DNA from: Chitinophaga agri
GTDB lineage: Bacteria > Bacteroidota > Bacteroidia > Chitinophagales > Chitinophagaceae
DNA: 64,000 nt
Assembly (NCBI RefSeq): GCF_010093065.1
Contig: NZ_CP048113.1
Span: 4,216,001 to 4,280,000, forward strand
Direction of reading: 5' to 3'
Part shown: piece by piece, positions 37,362 through 45,907 of the stretch
Numbering within the stretch: position 1 is the first letter of the stretch
Layout of the letters: the number at the start of each line of letters is the position of its first letter
Translations under genes and position numbers: made by a program
Notes under the pieces: model-generated
Told to the model about the DNA's origin: nothing
Database searches by the model: none
What the model saw: the letters and a program-made list of their open reading frames with translations, nothing else

Positions 37362-38045
37362 ATGAAAAAGTATTGTTATGCATTTGCCGCCGCTGCTATA
37401 TTCTTAACAGCATGTAGTAAAGATGATGAAAAAATTACACCAGAAAATCCAGCTATTGTTGCCTCTTCACGCCTTGATTTCATTGAGGTAAATGGTAGTG
37501 CACATGGCGATCATTTTCATGATCTGGCTGAGAAGACCGGAGAGAAAGACAGCATAGCTGTGTTATTTAATGACAAAGGAGAAGCACAGAACGGACACGT
37601 GCATCTCGATCCGCATAAAATATACCGGATGCAGTTCCGCCTGTTTAACAGCGCAGGAAAAGAGTTACAGCAAAGCTTCCTCACCAGCAAAGCAGTGGCA
37701 GATTCATTTAAAGTATTCCTTAGTGGTGGCAATTTCATCCTGAATCCAACTACAGGCGATGCAGAAAACGGCGCCATATTCCAGCCGCGAGAGCAGGCAT
37801 ATGGTGATGGTAGCGCGGTGAACGGAAAGTATGAAACAACGGGTATCCTTGCTTATTTCACATTGGGGGAAGCGAACAGTGGCGCTGAAGCAGACATCTC
37901 TTATGTGCTGCGGAAATTCAATGATGCGACGACAAAAGGAAAGATTGAACGTACTGACTGGAACCATACGGATTATGCCAGTAAATATGCAGGAACGGAT
38001 GTCGTAAAACTCACATTCGAAGTACATGCAGAAGAGCATGAATAA
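37362..38045 (+). CDS. His-rich lipoprotein B of the metal-type operon
   Basis: A 227-aa lipoprotein (lipobox FLTAC), 20 bp after its paralogue. The His clusters are SAHGDHFHDL and NGHVHLDPHKIYRM, followed by FRLFNSAGKELQQSFLTS, which matches the RDYAGREIQQTFLD region of lipoprotein A. The C-terminus ends HAEEHE. It is the last gene of the operon, followed by a terminator. A role in binding metal ions outside the inner membrane is inferred from composition and context. Confidence 0.75.
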   Translation: MKKYCYAFAAAAIFLTACSKDDEKITPENPAIVASSRLDFIEVNGSAHGDHFHDLAEKTGEKDSIAVLFNDKGEAQNGHVHLDPHKIYRMQFRLFNSAGKELQQSFLTSKAVADSFKVFLSGGNFILNPTTGDAENGAIFQPREQAYGDGSAVNGKYETTGILAYFTLGEANSGAEADISYVLRKFNDATTKGKIERTDWNHTDYASKYAGTDVVKLTFEVHAEEHE

Positions 38046-38065
38046 CTAGTGATGAAGCATAAAAC

Positions 38066-38102
38066 AAAAGGGTATCCGGCGTTTTGCTGAGGTACCCTTT
38101 TT
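38066..38102. terminator. Terminator between convergent metal operon and moaE
   Basis: AAAAGGGTA pairs with TACCCTTTTT around an 18-nt loop; A and T runs on either side suit both directions. Confidence 0.8.
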
Positions 38103-38113
38103 ATATTTTATTA

Positions 38114-38530
38114 CTACGGGTGTGCAGCCACCCATATCTCCCCATCTTCAAAGTATTCTTTTTTCCAGATGGGGACCGTTTCTTTCAGTATATCAATCGC
38201 ATATTCACAGGCATCAAATGCAGCCGCGCGATGTGGAGCCGCTACTGCGATTACAACCACTACCTCGCCTGGTAATTTTTCACCCACGATGTGCAACATC
38301 GCTATTCTTCTGACACCAAAATGTTCAATGGTATAATCTGCAATCTTCTCCATTTCTGATAACGCCATCGGCTCATAACATTCAAAGAAAAGTTTGTTCA
38401 CTTTTTTTCCTTTTGTGTTATCGCGTACATTGCCGGAGAAGACTACAACGCCTCCGCAGTCGGGCGTTTCAACGAAGTCTAATGCCTGTTGCACGGTCAC
38501 ATTGCTATCTATTTTTATTAACTTGTTCAT
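38114..38530 (-). CDS. moaE: Molybdopterin synthase catalytic subunit MoaE
   Basis: A 138-aa protein that forms molybdopterin from cPMP with sulfur supplied by MoaD. Motifs: GGVVVFSGNVRDNTKGKKV, LFFECYEPMALSEMEKIA, RIAMLHIVGEKLPGE, HRAAAFDACEYAID and PIWKKEYFEDGEIWV, with the catalytic Lys in PIWKKE. The small subunit gene moaD lies 191 bp upstream on the same strand. Length is normal. Confidence 0.96.
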   Translation of the reverse strand: MNKLIKIDSNVTVQQALDFVETPDCGGVVVFSGNVRDNTKGKKVNKLFFECYEPMALSEMEKIADYTIEHFGVRRIAMLHIVGEKLPGEVVVVIAVAAPHRAAAFDACEYAIDILKETVPIWKKEYFEDGEIWVAAHP

Positions 38531-38721
38531 CTGATTTTTGCTCAGCGAATTTGAGTATTTTGAGAAGAAATATTTTTTACAGCAAAATGAAAATGCTCTA
38601 ATATTGGCCCCTTAAAACATTGTTTGTTATAAGAATACATCCAATTGTAGAGGCAATCATCTGGATCGTCTTTATCGCGAGCTTTATTCCTCCGATTATC
38701 TCAATGGTAAAGTATACTATG

Positions 38722-38952
38722 TCACCCACCACTTACCGGAGGAATCACTGCAATTTCATCACTATCCTGCAAGACATCTCCGTCATTTGCATATACCTTG
38801 TTCACCGCAATCATTAAGGAACGTAACTGTTCCAGGGAAGGGTATTTTGTGTACAACCAGGCTCTCAGTGCCGCTACTGTGGTGATCCCTTCCGCCGTAA
38901 TAACAGGCGCACCTGCTATATCTTTCGCTATGCCAAATAATAAAATGCGCAT
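38722..38952 (-). CDS. moaD: Molybdopterin synthase sulfur carrier MoaD
   Basis: A 76-aa ubiquitin-like protein that ends in Gly-Gly (IPPVSGG), the site of thiocarboxylation by MoeB. ATG 38952 (MRILLFGIAKDIAG) is chosen; a TTG 63 bp upstream would add an unlikely leader. Length and the ending are as expected for MoaD. It lies upstream of moaE and near the moeB-rhodanese gene, its activating enzyme. Confidence 0.92.
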   Translation of the reverse strand: MRILLFGIAKDIAGAPVITAEGITTVAALRAWLYTKYPSLEQLRSLMIAVNKVYANDGDVLQDSDEIAVIPPVSGG

Positions 38953-39026
38953 ATCCCTCTTATGAAATTTAGATAAAGCTACGATATTGTAGTAATTTAA
39001 CAGGTGATATATCAAATAACAATCAA

Positions 39027-39395
39027 ATGAAAATAAGAATCAGAGGCAATAGCATTCGTTATCGTCTGGACAAAAAAGACGTAGACATTCTCAAGAATGA
39101 TGGAAAAGTAGAAGAAGCAACTATCATCGGAGCAGGTACCCTGCATTTTTGTATTAAGGCAAAGCAAGGCGCTAATGCCCCCTTCATCAAACTGGAAGGA
39201 TCTGCTATACATCTATCTTTCCCAAAAGAACAGATCACCGAATGGGCGGACACCGACCAGGTAGGCTTTTCAGCAGAGATTCCCAATGCAGATGGATCGT
39301 CCCTTCACATACTGGTGGAAAAAGATTTCAAATGCCTCACAGAACGTAGCGAAGATGACAGCAATGCATTTGATAATCCATTACAAAGCTGCTAA
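39027..39395 (+). CDS. Conserved hypothetical protein beside moaD (DUF7009-like)
   Basis: A 122-aa soluble protein with no signal peptide. It begins MKIRIRGNSIRYRLDKKDV and continues as a small mixed alpha/beta domain (IKLEGSAIHLSFPKEQITEW). I recall similar proteins next to molybdenum cofactor genes in Bacteroidota (DUF7009), but cannot verify it. It is divergent from moaD with 74 bp between starts. It ends with Ser-Cys. A role linked to cofactor synthesis is guessed from position only. Confidence 0.65.
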   Translation: MKIRIRGNSIRYRLDKKDVDILKNDGKVEEATIIGAGTLHFCIKAKQGANAPFIKLEGSAIHLSFPKEQITEWADTDQVGFSAEIPNADGSSLHILVEKDFKCLTERSEDDSNAFDNPLQSC

Positions 39396-39718
39396 TCAAT
39401 TATTTATATAGAGATCAGCGGCTCAGCACATGCCATCTTGCCCGTATCAGACAAGCACACCAGTCAGCAGATGTACGTGCCGACTACTTACATCAGGAAT
39501 AACTTGTCCTACAAAATATGACATCTTTCTGACAGGGAAACACCTGTGCACCGGATTTTTCCGCTTTAGATAAATAATTTTCCCGTTTCGATTAGTCATC
39601 CGGTTCGGACTGATCGTTCTTTGTGGAAAAGTCGTCTGGTCAATGTTTAGTATTCACCTAAACATTCCGGGAAGCACCAGAAAACTGACAGGCGACAATT
39701 TCTTATACATTTCTAAGC
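39396..39718. other. Intergenic region upstream of the PepSY-TM gene
   Basis: 323 bp without a credible gene. The only distinct structure is the palindrome at 39642-39666. The rest shows no repeat or hairpin of note. Confidence 0.6.
39642..39666. promoter_or_regulatory. Fur-like palindrome upstream of the PepSY-TM gene
   Basis: AATGTTTAG-TATTCAC-CTAAACATT is a perfect 9-bp inverted repeat with a 7-bp spacer, 53 bp before the start codon. Its core TTTAG-N7-CTAAA has the length and A/T pattern of a Fur-type box. Iron regulation of the PepSY-TM gene is inferred. Confidence 0.6.
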
Positions 39719-40882
39719 ATGAAAAAAATATTTGGCTGGTTACATCTCTGGCTCGGCATCATTTCCGGCATAGTGGTCCTGATCGTAGCAGGGACGGGCA
39801 GCCTGCTTGTATTTGAAGAGGAACTGGAACATACCTTCCGGTCTTCTTTTTTCTATGTAGAAATACCCGCTAACACACCCCGGCAGCCGCTGGATAATCT
39901 CACGGATTATGTACAAAGGGAAAATCCGAAGTACAAAATCTTTCAGATTGTCGTGGAGCCGGAAGCCAATCGCAGCATCGTATACCTCTTAAGGAAGGGA
40001 AAAGTAAAGGAGATCAAGAACCAGCTGTATGTAGCGGTAGACCCTTACACCGGCAGGATCATTTCCTCATTGCCGGGCAATAAGCGATTCTTCTCTGTCG
40101 TATTACAGTTACACCGCTATCTCTGTATGGGAGAAACCGGCAAGGTCATTACAGGCGTTTCCTGTTCTATTTTTACCATCCTGATCCTCACCGGACTAAT
40201 ACTCTGGTGGCCGAAGCGAAACAACAGGAAACAGCGTTTCCGTGTGAAATGGAATGCCTCTTTCAAACGTCTCAACTGGGACCTTCATGCAGTTTTCGGA
40301 TTTTATGTCCATATCGTATTGTTCTTTATTGCAGTAACAGGGTTAGTATGGAGCTATAAATGGGTGAATAACCTGCTTTACCTGGCGTTTGATGGTAGTA
40401 CCAAACAGCAAAAGATCGTAGCTCCTACCAGCCTGGCGGTAGAAAACACCGGTATCGCTTACCTGGAAAAGATCCTGGCTAAAACCAATGAAAGATTGCC
40501 TTATGAAGGTAAGATCACTATCCGTTTTGCAGAAACAGACAGTCTGGCTATTTCTGCTGCCAAGGAAAACAGGACCAGACATGACAATGTCGCTGACTTC
40601 CTCTATTTTCAGGCAGGCACTGCTGAACTGGTGAAAGAAAGATTGTACGATAATGAGAGTAGAGGCACTATTGCCAGGAGATGGATCTACCCGATACATA
40701 CAGGAAGTTTCTATGGCGTTCCCACCAAAATAATCGCACTGATCGCATCGCTGGTGGCCTTCACACTCCCCATATCCGGATTCATGATCTGGATGGGCAG
40801 AAAGAAAAAGAAGCCGGCCGTAATGGTGAAGAAAAAACTACCGGTTAATAGAACAGCTGAACCCAGGCCTGCAATACAATAA
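39719..40882 (+). CDS. PepSY-associated TM protein (iron-reductase-like)
   Basis: A 387-aa inner-membrane protein with four membrane helices: residues about 11-33, a second before WWPKRN (about 145-165), a third (about 190-215) and a last (about 335-360). PepSY domains lie between (LTDYVQRENPKYKIFQIVVE). His residues in LHLWLGIISG, LHRYLCMGETG and WDLHAVFGFYVHI are those thought to bind haem in PiuB/FsqB-type siderophore reductases. These genes are usually iron-regulated, which fits the palindrome upstream. It is monocistronic with a terminator. Confidence 0.88.
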   Translation: MKKIFGWLHLWLGIISGIVVLIVAGTGSLLVFEEELEHTFRSSFFYVEIPANTPRQPLDNLTDYVQRENPKYKIFQIVVEPEANRSIVYLLRKGKVKEIKNQLYVAVDPYTGRIISSLPGNKRFFSVVLQLHRYLCMGETGKVITGVSCSIFTILILTGLILWWPKRNNRKQRFRVKWNASFKRLNWDLHAVFGFYVHIVLFFIAVTGLVWSYKWVNNLLYLAFDGSTKQQKIVAPTSLAVENTGIAYLEKILAKTNERLPYEGKITIRFAETDSLAISAAKENRTRHDNVADFLYFQAGTAELVKERLYDNESRGTIARRWIYPIHTGSFYGVPTKIIALIASLVAFTLPISGFMIWMGRKKKKPAVMVKKKLPVNRTAEPRPAIQ

Positions 40883-40919
40883 ATAATACAGTACCAGGCA
40901 GGCTACAACTCATAATAAC

Positions 40920-40951
40920 GGGGGGCAAAATGATGATCATTTTGTCCCCCG
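40920..40951. terminator. Bidirectional hairpin between PepSY-TM and moeB genes
   Basis: CGGGGGCAAAATGAT and ATCATTTTGTCCCCCG form a near-perfect stem around 1-2 nt, between convergent genes. Confidence 0.8.
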
Positions 40952-40990
40952 CTTATTTATGCTGACAATGGTATTTATGCCACTGTGCTA

Positions 40991-42076
40991 TTAGTACATA
41001 TTCATTTCCGCATCTATCTCAGCCGCCCAGGCATGAATGCCGCCTTCAATGTTATATACAGCAGGGAATCCAGCAGCATCCAGTTGCTGCGCGATCATCA
41101 GACTGCGCATACCATGATGGCACAACAGGGCTACGGGCACCTCTTTATTCAGCTGAGACATGACGCCACCTACCATACGCATAGGTATATGCATCGCCTG
41201 CGGAATACTGCATATCTCCCATTCATCCGGTTCTCTCACGTCGATCAGCTGTACCGGCTTACCGGTTTCTAACCATTGTTGCAGCTGATGTACGGATAAA
41301 CTTCTGACACCGCCGGTATCACATGGCTGATCATATGTTTCCTGTAAGGCCGTAATATGATGATTACCTGGCACTGGCTTGATCTGAAAGGTATGGTGAA
41401 CGTTGTAAAGTGTGTCAATTGTCAGCAGCTGATTGCTTAATGGCGCTCCTATACCAGTAATAATTTTCACTGTTTCATTGGCCTGATAGGAGCCAATAAT
41501 CCCGGGAAGAATCCCCAGCACCCCAATATCGCTGCAATTAAGCATTGTACCTGGTTCCGGTTGCTCCGGGAATAAACAACGGTAAGTGGCACTCCCATTA
41601 TAATTAAATACACTGACCTGTCCTTCATACTTATGAATAGCGCCATACACAAATGGTTTATTCAGGATAACACAGGCATCATTGACCAGGTAGCGGGTAC
41701 CAAAATTATCAGTACAATCAACCACTACATCATAGGGCGCAATAATATCCAGGGCATTATCAGGCATGATCCATGTGTCATGCATGGAAAAATTCACCTC
41801 GGGGTTCAGTTGCGCTAAACGCTGTACGGCCGTGCGCAGCTTCGGTTGTCCGACTTCATTGGTATGATAAAGTACCTGTCTTTGCAGATTGGTCAGGGAG
41901 ATATCGTCATGTTCTACGATCCCTATCCGGCCTACGCCCATTGCGGTAAGATATTGTAGTACCGGTACGCCTAATCCGCCGGCGCCGATAATCAGTACGG
42001 CGGCATTATTCAGCAGTTGCTGTTTAGCTGGTCCAAAGCCCTCTAGTTTCAGGTGTCTGTCATATCGTTGCATCAT
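40991..42076 (-). CDS. moeB: MoeB/ThiF adenylyltransferase fused to a rhodanese domain
   Basis: A 361-aa protein. The E1-like domain (1-240) has GAGGLGVPVLQYL, DDISLTNLQRQ and DCTDNFGTRYLVND, and a catalytic region YRCLFPEQPEPGTMLNCSDIG. The rhodanese domain (260-361) has DVREPDEWE and active-site CHHGMRS. It would adenylate the MoaD C-terminus and supply sulfur. The zinc CxxC pairs of E. coli MoeB are not obvious. Its start overlaps the upstream GNAT gene stop (ATGA, 42073-42076), so the two are translationally coupled. Confidence 0.93.
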   Translation of the reverse strand: MMQRYDRHLKLEGFGPAKQQLLNNAAVLIIGAGGLGVPVLQYLTAMGVGRIGIVEHDDISLTNLQRQVLYHTNEVGQPKLRTAVQRLAQLNPEVNFSMHDTWIMPDNALDIIAPYDVVVDCTDNFGTRYLVNDACVILNKPFVYGAIHKYEGQVSVFNYNGSATYRCLFPEQPEPGTMLNCSDIGVLGILPGIIGSYQANETVKIITGIGAPLSNQLLTIDTLYNVHHTFQIKPVPGNHHITALQETYDQPCDTGGVRSLSVHQLQQWLETGKPVQLIDVREPDEWEICSIPQAMHIPMRMVGGVMSQLNKEVPVALLCHHGMRSLMIAQQLDAAGFPAVYNIEGGIHAWAAEIDAEMNMY

Positions 42077-42618
42077 CCGTTCTTTATCCTTTTAGACATA
42101 AATATTGAATCGCCATATGTGCCGTCTGACTGTTTAAAAGCAGCCTGCAAACGGCCATATTCCATAAAACCAAAGTTACGATACAACTGAATAGCTCTTT
42201 CATTGTTTGCAAACACGTTGAAGTGTATGATTTCCAAATCTTCATGTTGTTCTGCCCACCGGAGCGCGGCTGTCATGAGCCGGCGCCCAATCCCCATATT
42301 CCAGTATTCGTGCAGAACAGCTATGCCCAGTTGCCCGAGATGTCTTTCTTTTCTAAAACCGGACTGTTTGATAGATACACTACCCGCGAAGCGGTTATCA
42401 ATCACGGCTATCAGCATCAGGTGCTGGGGATGATGGCAGAAGGTATGCAAAAAAGCTTCTTCATCTGCAACGGTCAATGCCGCAGCTTCCTGCTTTGTCA
42501 TGAGCAGAAAACCGGTTTCGGAAGTCAGCTGCTGATACAAAGCCAGCAGGGCAGGAGCGTCTTCGAGGGTGGCAGGGCGTAACAACAATACTTGCCCATT
42601 TGGGAGAAAGTGCTGCAT
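42073..42618 (-). CDS. GNAT-family N-acetyltransferase
   Basis: A 181-aa acetyltransferase with the acetyl-CoA loop in MGIGRRLMTAALRWAE (R/QxxGxG/A-type) and the RAIQLYRNFGFMEYGR end typical of GNAT proteins. ATG 42618 (MQHFLPNGQVLLLRPATLED) is chosen because the alternative ATG at 42651 lies inside the serS terminator. The substrate is unknown. Stop overlaps the moeB start, so they form an operon; no functional link is evident. Confidence 0.85.
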   Translation of the reverse strand: MQHFLPNGQVLLLRPATLEDAPALLALYQQLTSETGFLLMTKQEAAALTVADEEAFLHTFCHHPQHLMLIAVIDNRFAGSVSIKQSGFRKERHLGQLGIAVLHEYWNMGIGRRLMTAALRWAEQHEDLEIIHFNVFANNERAIQLYRNFGFMEYGRLQAAFKQSDGTYGDSIFMSKRIKNG

Positions 42619-42633
42619 ATTACAAATGTAAGC

Positions 42634-42666
42634 ACAAAAAAAGCGTTGCATGAATGCAACGCCTTT
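42634..42666 (-). terminator. Terminator of serS
   Basis: On the minus strand GCGTTGCAT pairs with ATGCAACGC around TC, followed by T7, 23 nt after the serS stop. Confidence 0.85.
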
Positions 42667-42688
42667 ATATTATTTAAATATTACGCTA

Positions 42689-43963
42689 TTAGAGTGTGAT
42701 CTTATCTGCACCGAAATATGGCTGCAATACCTTCGGAATATTGATAGCGTCCGGCGTCTGATTGTTCTCCAGGATACACGCCAGGATACGCGGCAATGCC
42801 AGGGAGCTGCCATTCAGCGTATGCACCAGCTGTGGTTTACCACCACCGTCCTTGAAACGGATCTTCGCACGATTTGCCTGGAAAGATTCGAAGTTAGATA
42901 CAGAGCTCACTTCCAGCCATTTCTGCTGAGCAGTGCTATATACTTCGAAGTCGTATGTTAATGCGGACGCAAAGCCCATATCGCCACCACAAAGGCGGAG
43001 GATACGGTATGGCAGTTCCAGTGATTTCACCAGTTCTTCCACATGCGCTACCATCTCATCCAGTATTTCGTAAGATTTTTCCGGATGTACAACCTGTACT
43101 ATTTCAACTTTGTCAAACTGGTGCAGCCGGTTCAGACCCCGTACGTCTTTACCATAAGAGCCAGCCTCACGGCGGAAACAAGGTGTATAACCCGTCAGTC
43201 TAACCGGCAGTTCGGTATCCTTCAGGATCTCATCTCTGAAAATGTTGGTCAGCGGTACTTCGGCAGTTGGGATGAGGTATAACTCATCTTCTCCTACAAA
43301 GTACATCTGTCCTTCTTTGTCAGGTAGCTGTCCTGTACCGTAACCGGAATCACTGTTCACCAGGTGAGGCACCTGAAATTCAGTATAACCGTGCTGGGTA
43401 TTATAGTTAAGGAAATACTGGATCATAGCGCGCTGTAAACGTGCGCCACGGTTCTTGTACACCGGGAAACCGGCGCCAGTGATCTTATTTCCCAGTTCGA
43501 AATCGATCAGGTCATATTTCTTTGCCAGGTCCCAGTGAGGAACAGCCCCTTCAAATAGTGTAGGGATGTCGCCACCGGTACGGACTTCCACATTCTCTTC
43601 CGGCGTTTTACCCGGAGGTACTAACGGAGACGGAAGGTTAGGCAGTTTTACCAAAGTATCGTGCAGAAGCTTTTCTGTAGCTGCCAGCTCCTCGTTAATA
43701 GGATGCAGCTTTTCTTTCAGTGATGCTACTTCTGCTTTACGTGATTCCGCTTCATCTTTCTGGCCCTGTGACATCAGCTTACCGATCTCTTTTGAAGTCG
43801 AGTTTACTTTTGCCTGTGTCTCATCATACTCAAGGGTTAATTTCTTGCGCTTGTCGTCCAGCTCAAGTACCTGATCTACCAGAGTCAGCTCCCTGAAGTT
43901 CTTCAGCGTAAGCCTTTCCAGCACCTCGGCCTTGTTTTGACGAATGAACGGAACTTGTAACAT
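42689..43963 (-). CDS. serS: Seryl-tRNA synthetase
   Basis: A 424-aa class II synthetase. The N-terminal coiled-coil arm (about 30-100) binds the long variable arm of tRNA-Ser; the catalytic domain has motif 2 (TPCFRREAGSYGKDVRGLNR) and motif 3 (LNGSSLALPRILACILENNQ). Length is normal. A perfect -7 box (TATATTTG, 43986-43993) lies 22 nt upstream of the start. It is monocistronic. Confidence 0.97.
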   Translation of the reverse strand: MLQVPFIRQNKAEVLERLTLKNFRELTLVDQVLELDDKRKKLTLEYDETQAKVNSTSKEIGKLMSQGQKDEAESRKAEVASLKEKLHPINEELAATEKLLHDTLVKLPNLPSPLVPPGKTPEENVEVRTGGDIPTLFEGAVPHWDLAKKYDLIDFELGNKITGAGFPVYKNRGARLQRAMIQYFLNYNTQHGYTEFQVPHLVNSDSGYGTGQLPDKEGQMYFVGEDELYLIPTAEVPLTNIFRDEILKDTELPVRLTGYTPCFRREAGSYGKDVRGLNRLHQFDKVEIVQVVHPEKSYEILDEMVAHVEELVKSLELPYRILRLCGGDMGFASALTYDFEVYSTAQQKWLEVSSVSNFESFQANRAKIRFKDGGGKPQLVHTLNGSSLALPRILACILENNQTPDAINIPKVLQPYFGADKITL

Positions 43964-43985
43964 TTTACGATTTATTAAATTTCAG

Positions 43986-43993
43986 CAAATATA
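43986..43993 (-). promoter_or_regulatory. -7 box of serS
   Basis: The minus strand reads TATATTTG, an exact TAnnTTTG match, 22 nt before the start codon. Confidence 0.6.
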
Positions 43994-43998
43994 ACAGT

Positions 43999-44235
43999 GA
44001 ATTAGGAATTAAGAATTAGGAATTACGAATTGTGACCCAAGGGATTGCCTATGGGTGAACATTTTCCACTAAAGCAGTATGTATCGTGCTTAAATAACGC
44101 GTCACAACCGGTTTACCAGGAACATCCTATAGTTAGTTCAGCGGATGATCCCGGCCTTGCCCGCCTAATGCCGCATGATGCAGTTCAGGACTGTTAAGTA
44201 CTCAGACTTCCTGATTCCCAATTCCCAATTAAGAA
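43999..44235. repeat. Intergenic element bounded by inverted GGAATTA-type repeats
   Basis: The left end (43999-44032) is a run of GAATTAGGAATTA-like units; the right end (44210-44235) is a run of ATTCCCAATT units, roughly the reverse complement. The 180 bp between have no gene. The right end overlaps the nadE stop codon. Similar units occur at 58803-58886 and 57985-58025. The nature is unknown; a REP- or MITE-like element is possible. Confidence 0.5.
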
Positions 44236-45893
44236 AGATATTTCCCTACGATCGGTACTCTTCTGCCCACACCGAATGCCTTTGACGATACACGGATGAT
44301 AGGGCAGAACTGGTTCCGTTTATACTCATTTGTATTAACAAGTTTGAGTGTACGGGTGACCAGCGCCGCATCAAAGCCCTGGGCAATAATCTCCTTAGGT
44401 CCCTGACGACGCTCTATGTACTGATAGAGGATACTGTCGAGCACTGCATAATCCGGCAGACTGTCGCTATCCTTCTGATTCGGACGCAACTCTGCGGAAG
44501 GCGCCTTATCAATGATATTGTGCGGAATGATCTCCTTATCACGGTTAATATACCTTGCCAACGCATAGACCTGCATTTTATACACATCACCGAGTACGGC
44601 CAGTCCGCCGGCCATATCTCCGTAAAGCGTACCATAACCGGTAGACAACTCGCTCTTATTAGACGTATTCAGGAGGATATACCCGAACTTATTGGATAGC
44701 CCCATCAGCAGGTTACCCCGGATACGTGACTGCGTGTTTTCTTCCGCTACATTGAACGGCCGGCCTTCAAAATGCGGTTGCAGCGTCTGCAGGAAAGTCT
44801 CATAGATATCATTAATCCGAATGATATCGTATGGATTGTCCAGATTTTTAGACAAGGCAACGGCATCGTCTACAGAATGTTCAGTAGAATAGGGAGAAGG
44901 CATCAGTATTGCTCTCACATTCTCCTTACCGAGCGCTTCTACTGCCAATGCCAGGGTAACTGCGCTGTCTATTCCTCCGGAAGAACCGAGGATGGCTTTG
45001 GTGAAGCCCATCTTCTGAAAATAATCCTTAATACCGATGATGATAGCCTGGTAAATGCGGTCAATGTTGTAGTCCGGCTTCAGCTCATCTACGGGAATAT
45101 AATCAACTGGCGGGGCCGGCTGATCAGACTGTAATAAGGTTTCCAGATCATATCCGCCGATCGCTTCCTCGAAATAAGGCAGCTCTTTTATGATATTACC
45201 GTGCGCGTCAAAGATGACTGATCCTCCGTCAAAAACGATCTCGGTCTGGGAACCGACTGCATTACAGTAATACATCGGGATGCCGTACTTACGTACGTTC
45301 TCCCGGATGATCTTTTTACGGTCCTGCGCATGGTTATAGTCAAACGGAGAAGCTGACAGGTTGATCATTACGTCCGGTTGCTGTTCCATTAGCTGGTCCA
45401 TCGGGCAGATCCTGTACAGGGGATTATCTCCCAGGTTCCAGATATCTTCACAAATGGTCACTGCCAGTTTCTTTCCTTTGAACGGCACTACGTTCCAGGC
45501 ATAGCCAGGTTCGAAATAACGATATTCATCGAATACGTCGTACGTCGGTAGCAGGGTCTTGTGAATGACCTGCTTTACCTCACCCTCATGCAGGAACCAG
45601 GCAGCATTGAACAGATCTTTACCTTCCGGTTGCGGGTTGCGGGCAGGAGCGCCTACCAGTACCGCTATATTGGCGGTATGTGCTTTTATCTTGTCGATAG
45701 CAGCATAGGACTGTTGGATGAAATCATCAAACTCCAGAAAATCCCTGGGCGGGTAGCCACACACGCATAACTCAGTAAATACAACCAGATCAGCACCCTG
45801 CGCTTCTGCAGCTTTGATGCCTTCCAGTATTTTCTGTGTATTCAGTTCAAAATTCCCGATGTGATAGTTCTGTTGAGCAAGTATAATTTTCAT
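44229..45893 (-). CDS. nadE: Glutamine-dependent NAD+ synthetase
   Basis: A 554-aa two-domain enzyme. The N-terminal nitrilase-type glutaminase (1-260) has the Glu-Lys-Cys triad regions (VFTELCVCGYPPRD, HKTLLPTYDVFDE, VTICEDIWN). The C-terminal synthetase (from about 285) has the P-loop LGSSGGIDSAVTLALAVEAL and NLLMGLSNKFG. It makes NAD from deamido-NAD with glutamine-derived ammonia. An outer-membrane gene precedes it by 14 bp on the same strand, and gldB is close, an association also known from Flavobacterium. Confidence 0.96.
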   Translation of the reverse strand: MKIILAQQNYHIGNFELNTQKILEGIKAAEAQGADLVVFTELCVCGYPPRDFLEFDDFIQQSYAAIDKIKAHTANIAVLVGAPARNPQPEGKDLFNAAWFLHEGEVKQVIHKTLLPTYDVFDEYRYFEPGYAWNVVPFKGKKLAVTICEDIWNLGDNPLYRICPMDQLMEQQPDVMINLSASPFDYNHAQDRKKIIRENVRKYGIPMYYCNAVGSQTEIVFDGGSVIFDAHGNIIKELPYFEEAIGGYDLETLLQSDQPAPPVDYIPVDELKPDYNIDRIYQAIIIGIKDYFQKMGFTKAILGSSGGIDSAVTLALAVEALGKENVRAILMPSPYSTEHSVDDAVALSKNLDNPYDIIRINDIYETFLQTLQPHFEGRPFNVAEENTQSRIRGNLLMGLSNKFGYILLNTSNKSELSTGYGTLYGDMAGGLAVLGDVYKMQVYALARYINRDKEIIPHNIIDKAPSAELRPNQKDSDSLPDYAVLDSILYQYIERRQGPKEIIAQGFDAALVTRTLKLVNTNEYKRNQFCPIIRVSSKAFGVGRRVPIVGKYLS

Positions 45894-45907
45894 CTACAAA
45901 CGTCTTT

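Noticed and set aside
38620..38817. Plus-strand 65-codon hydrophobic frame between moaE and moaD
   Set aside because: It starts at TTG and its second half is antisense to moaD; no other support.
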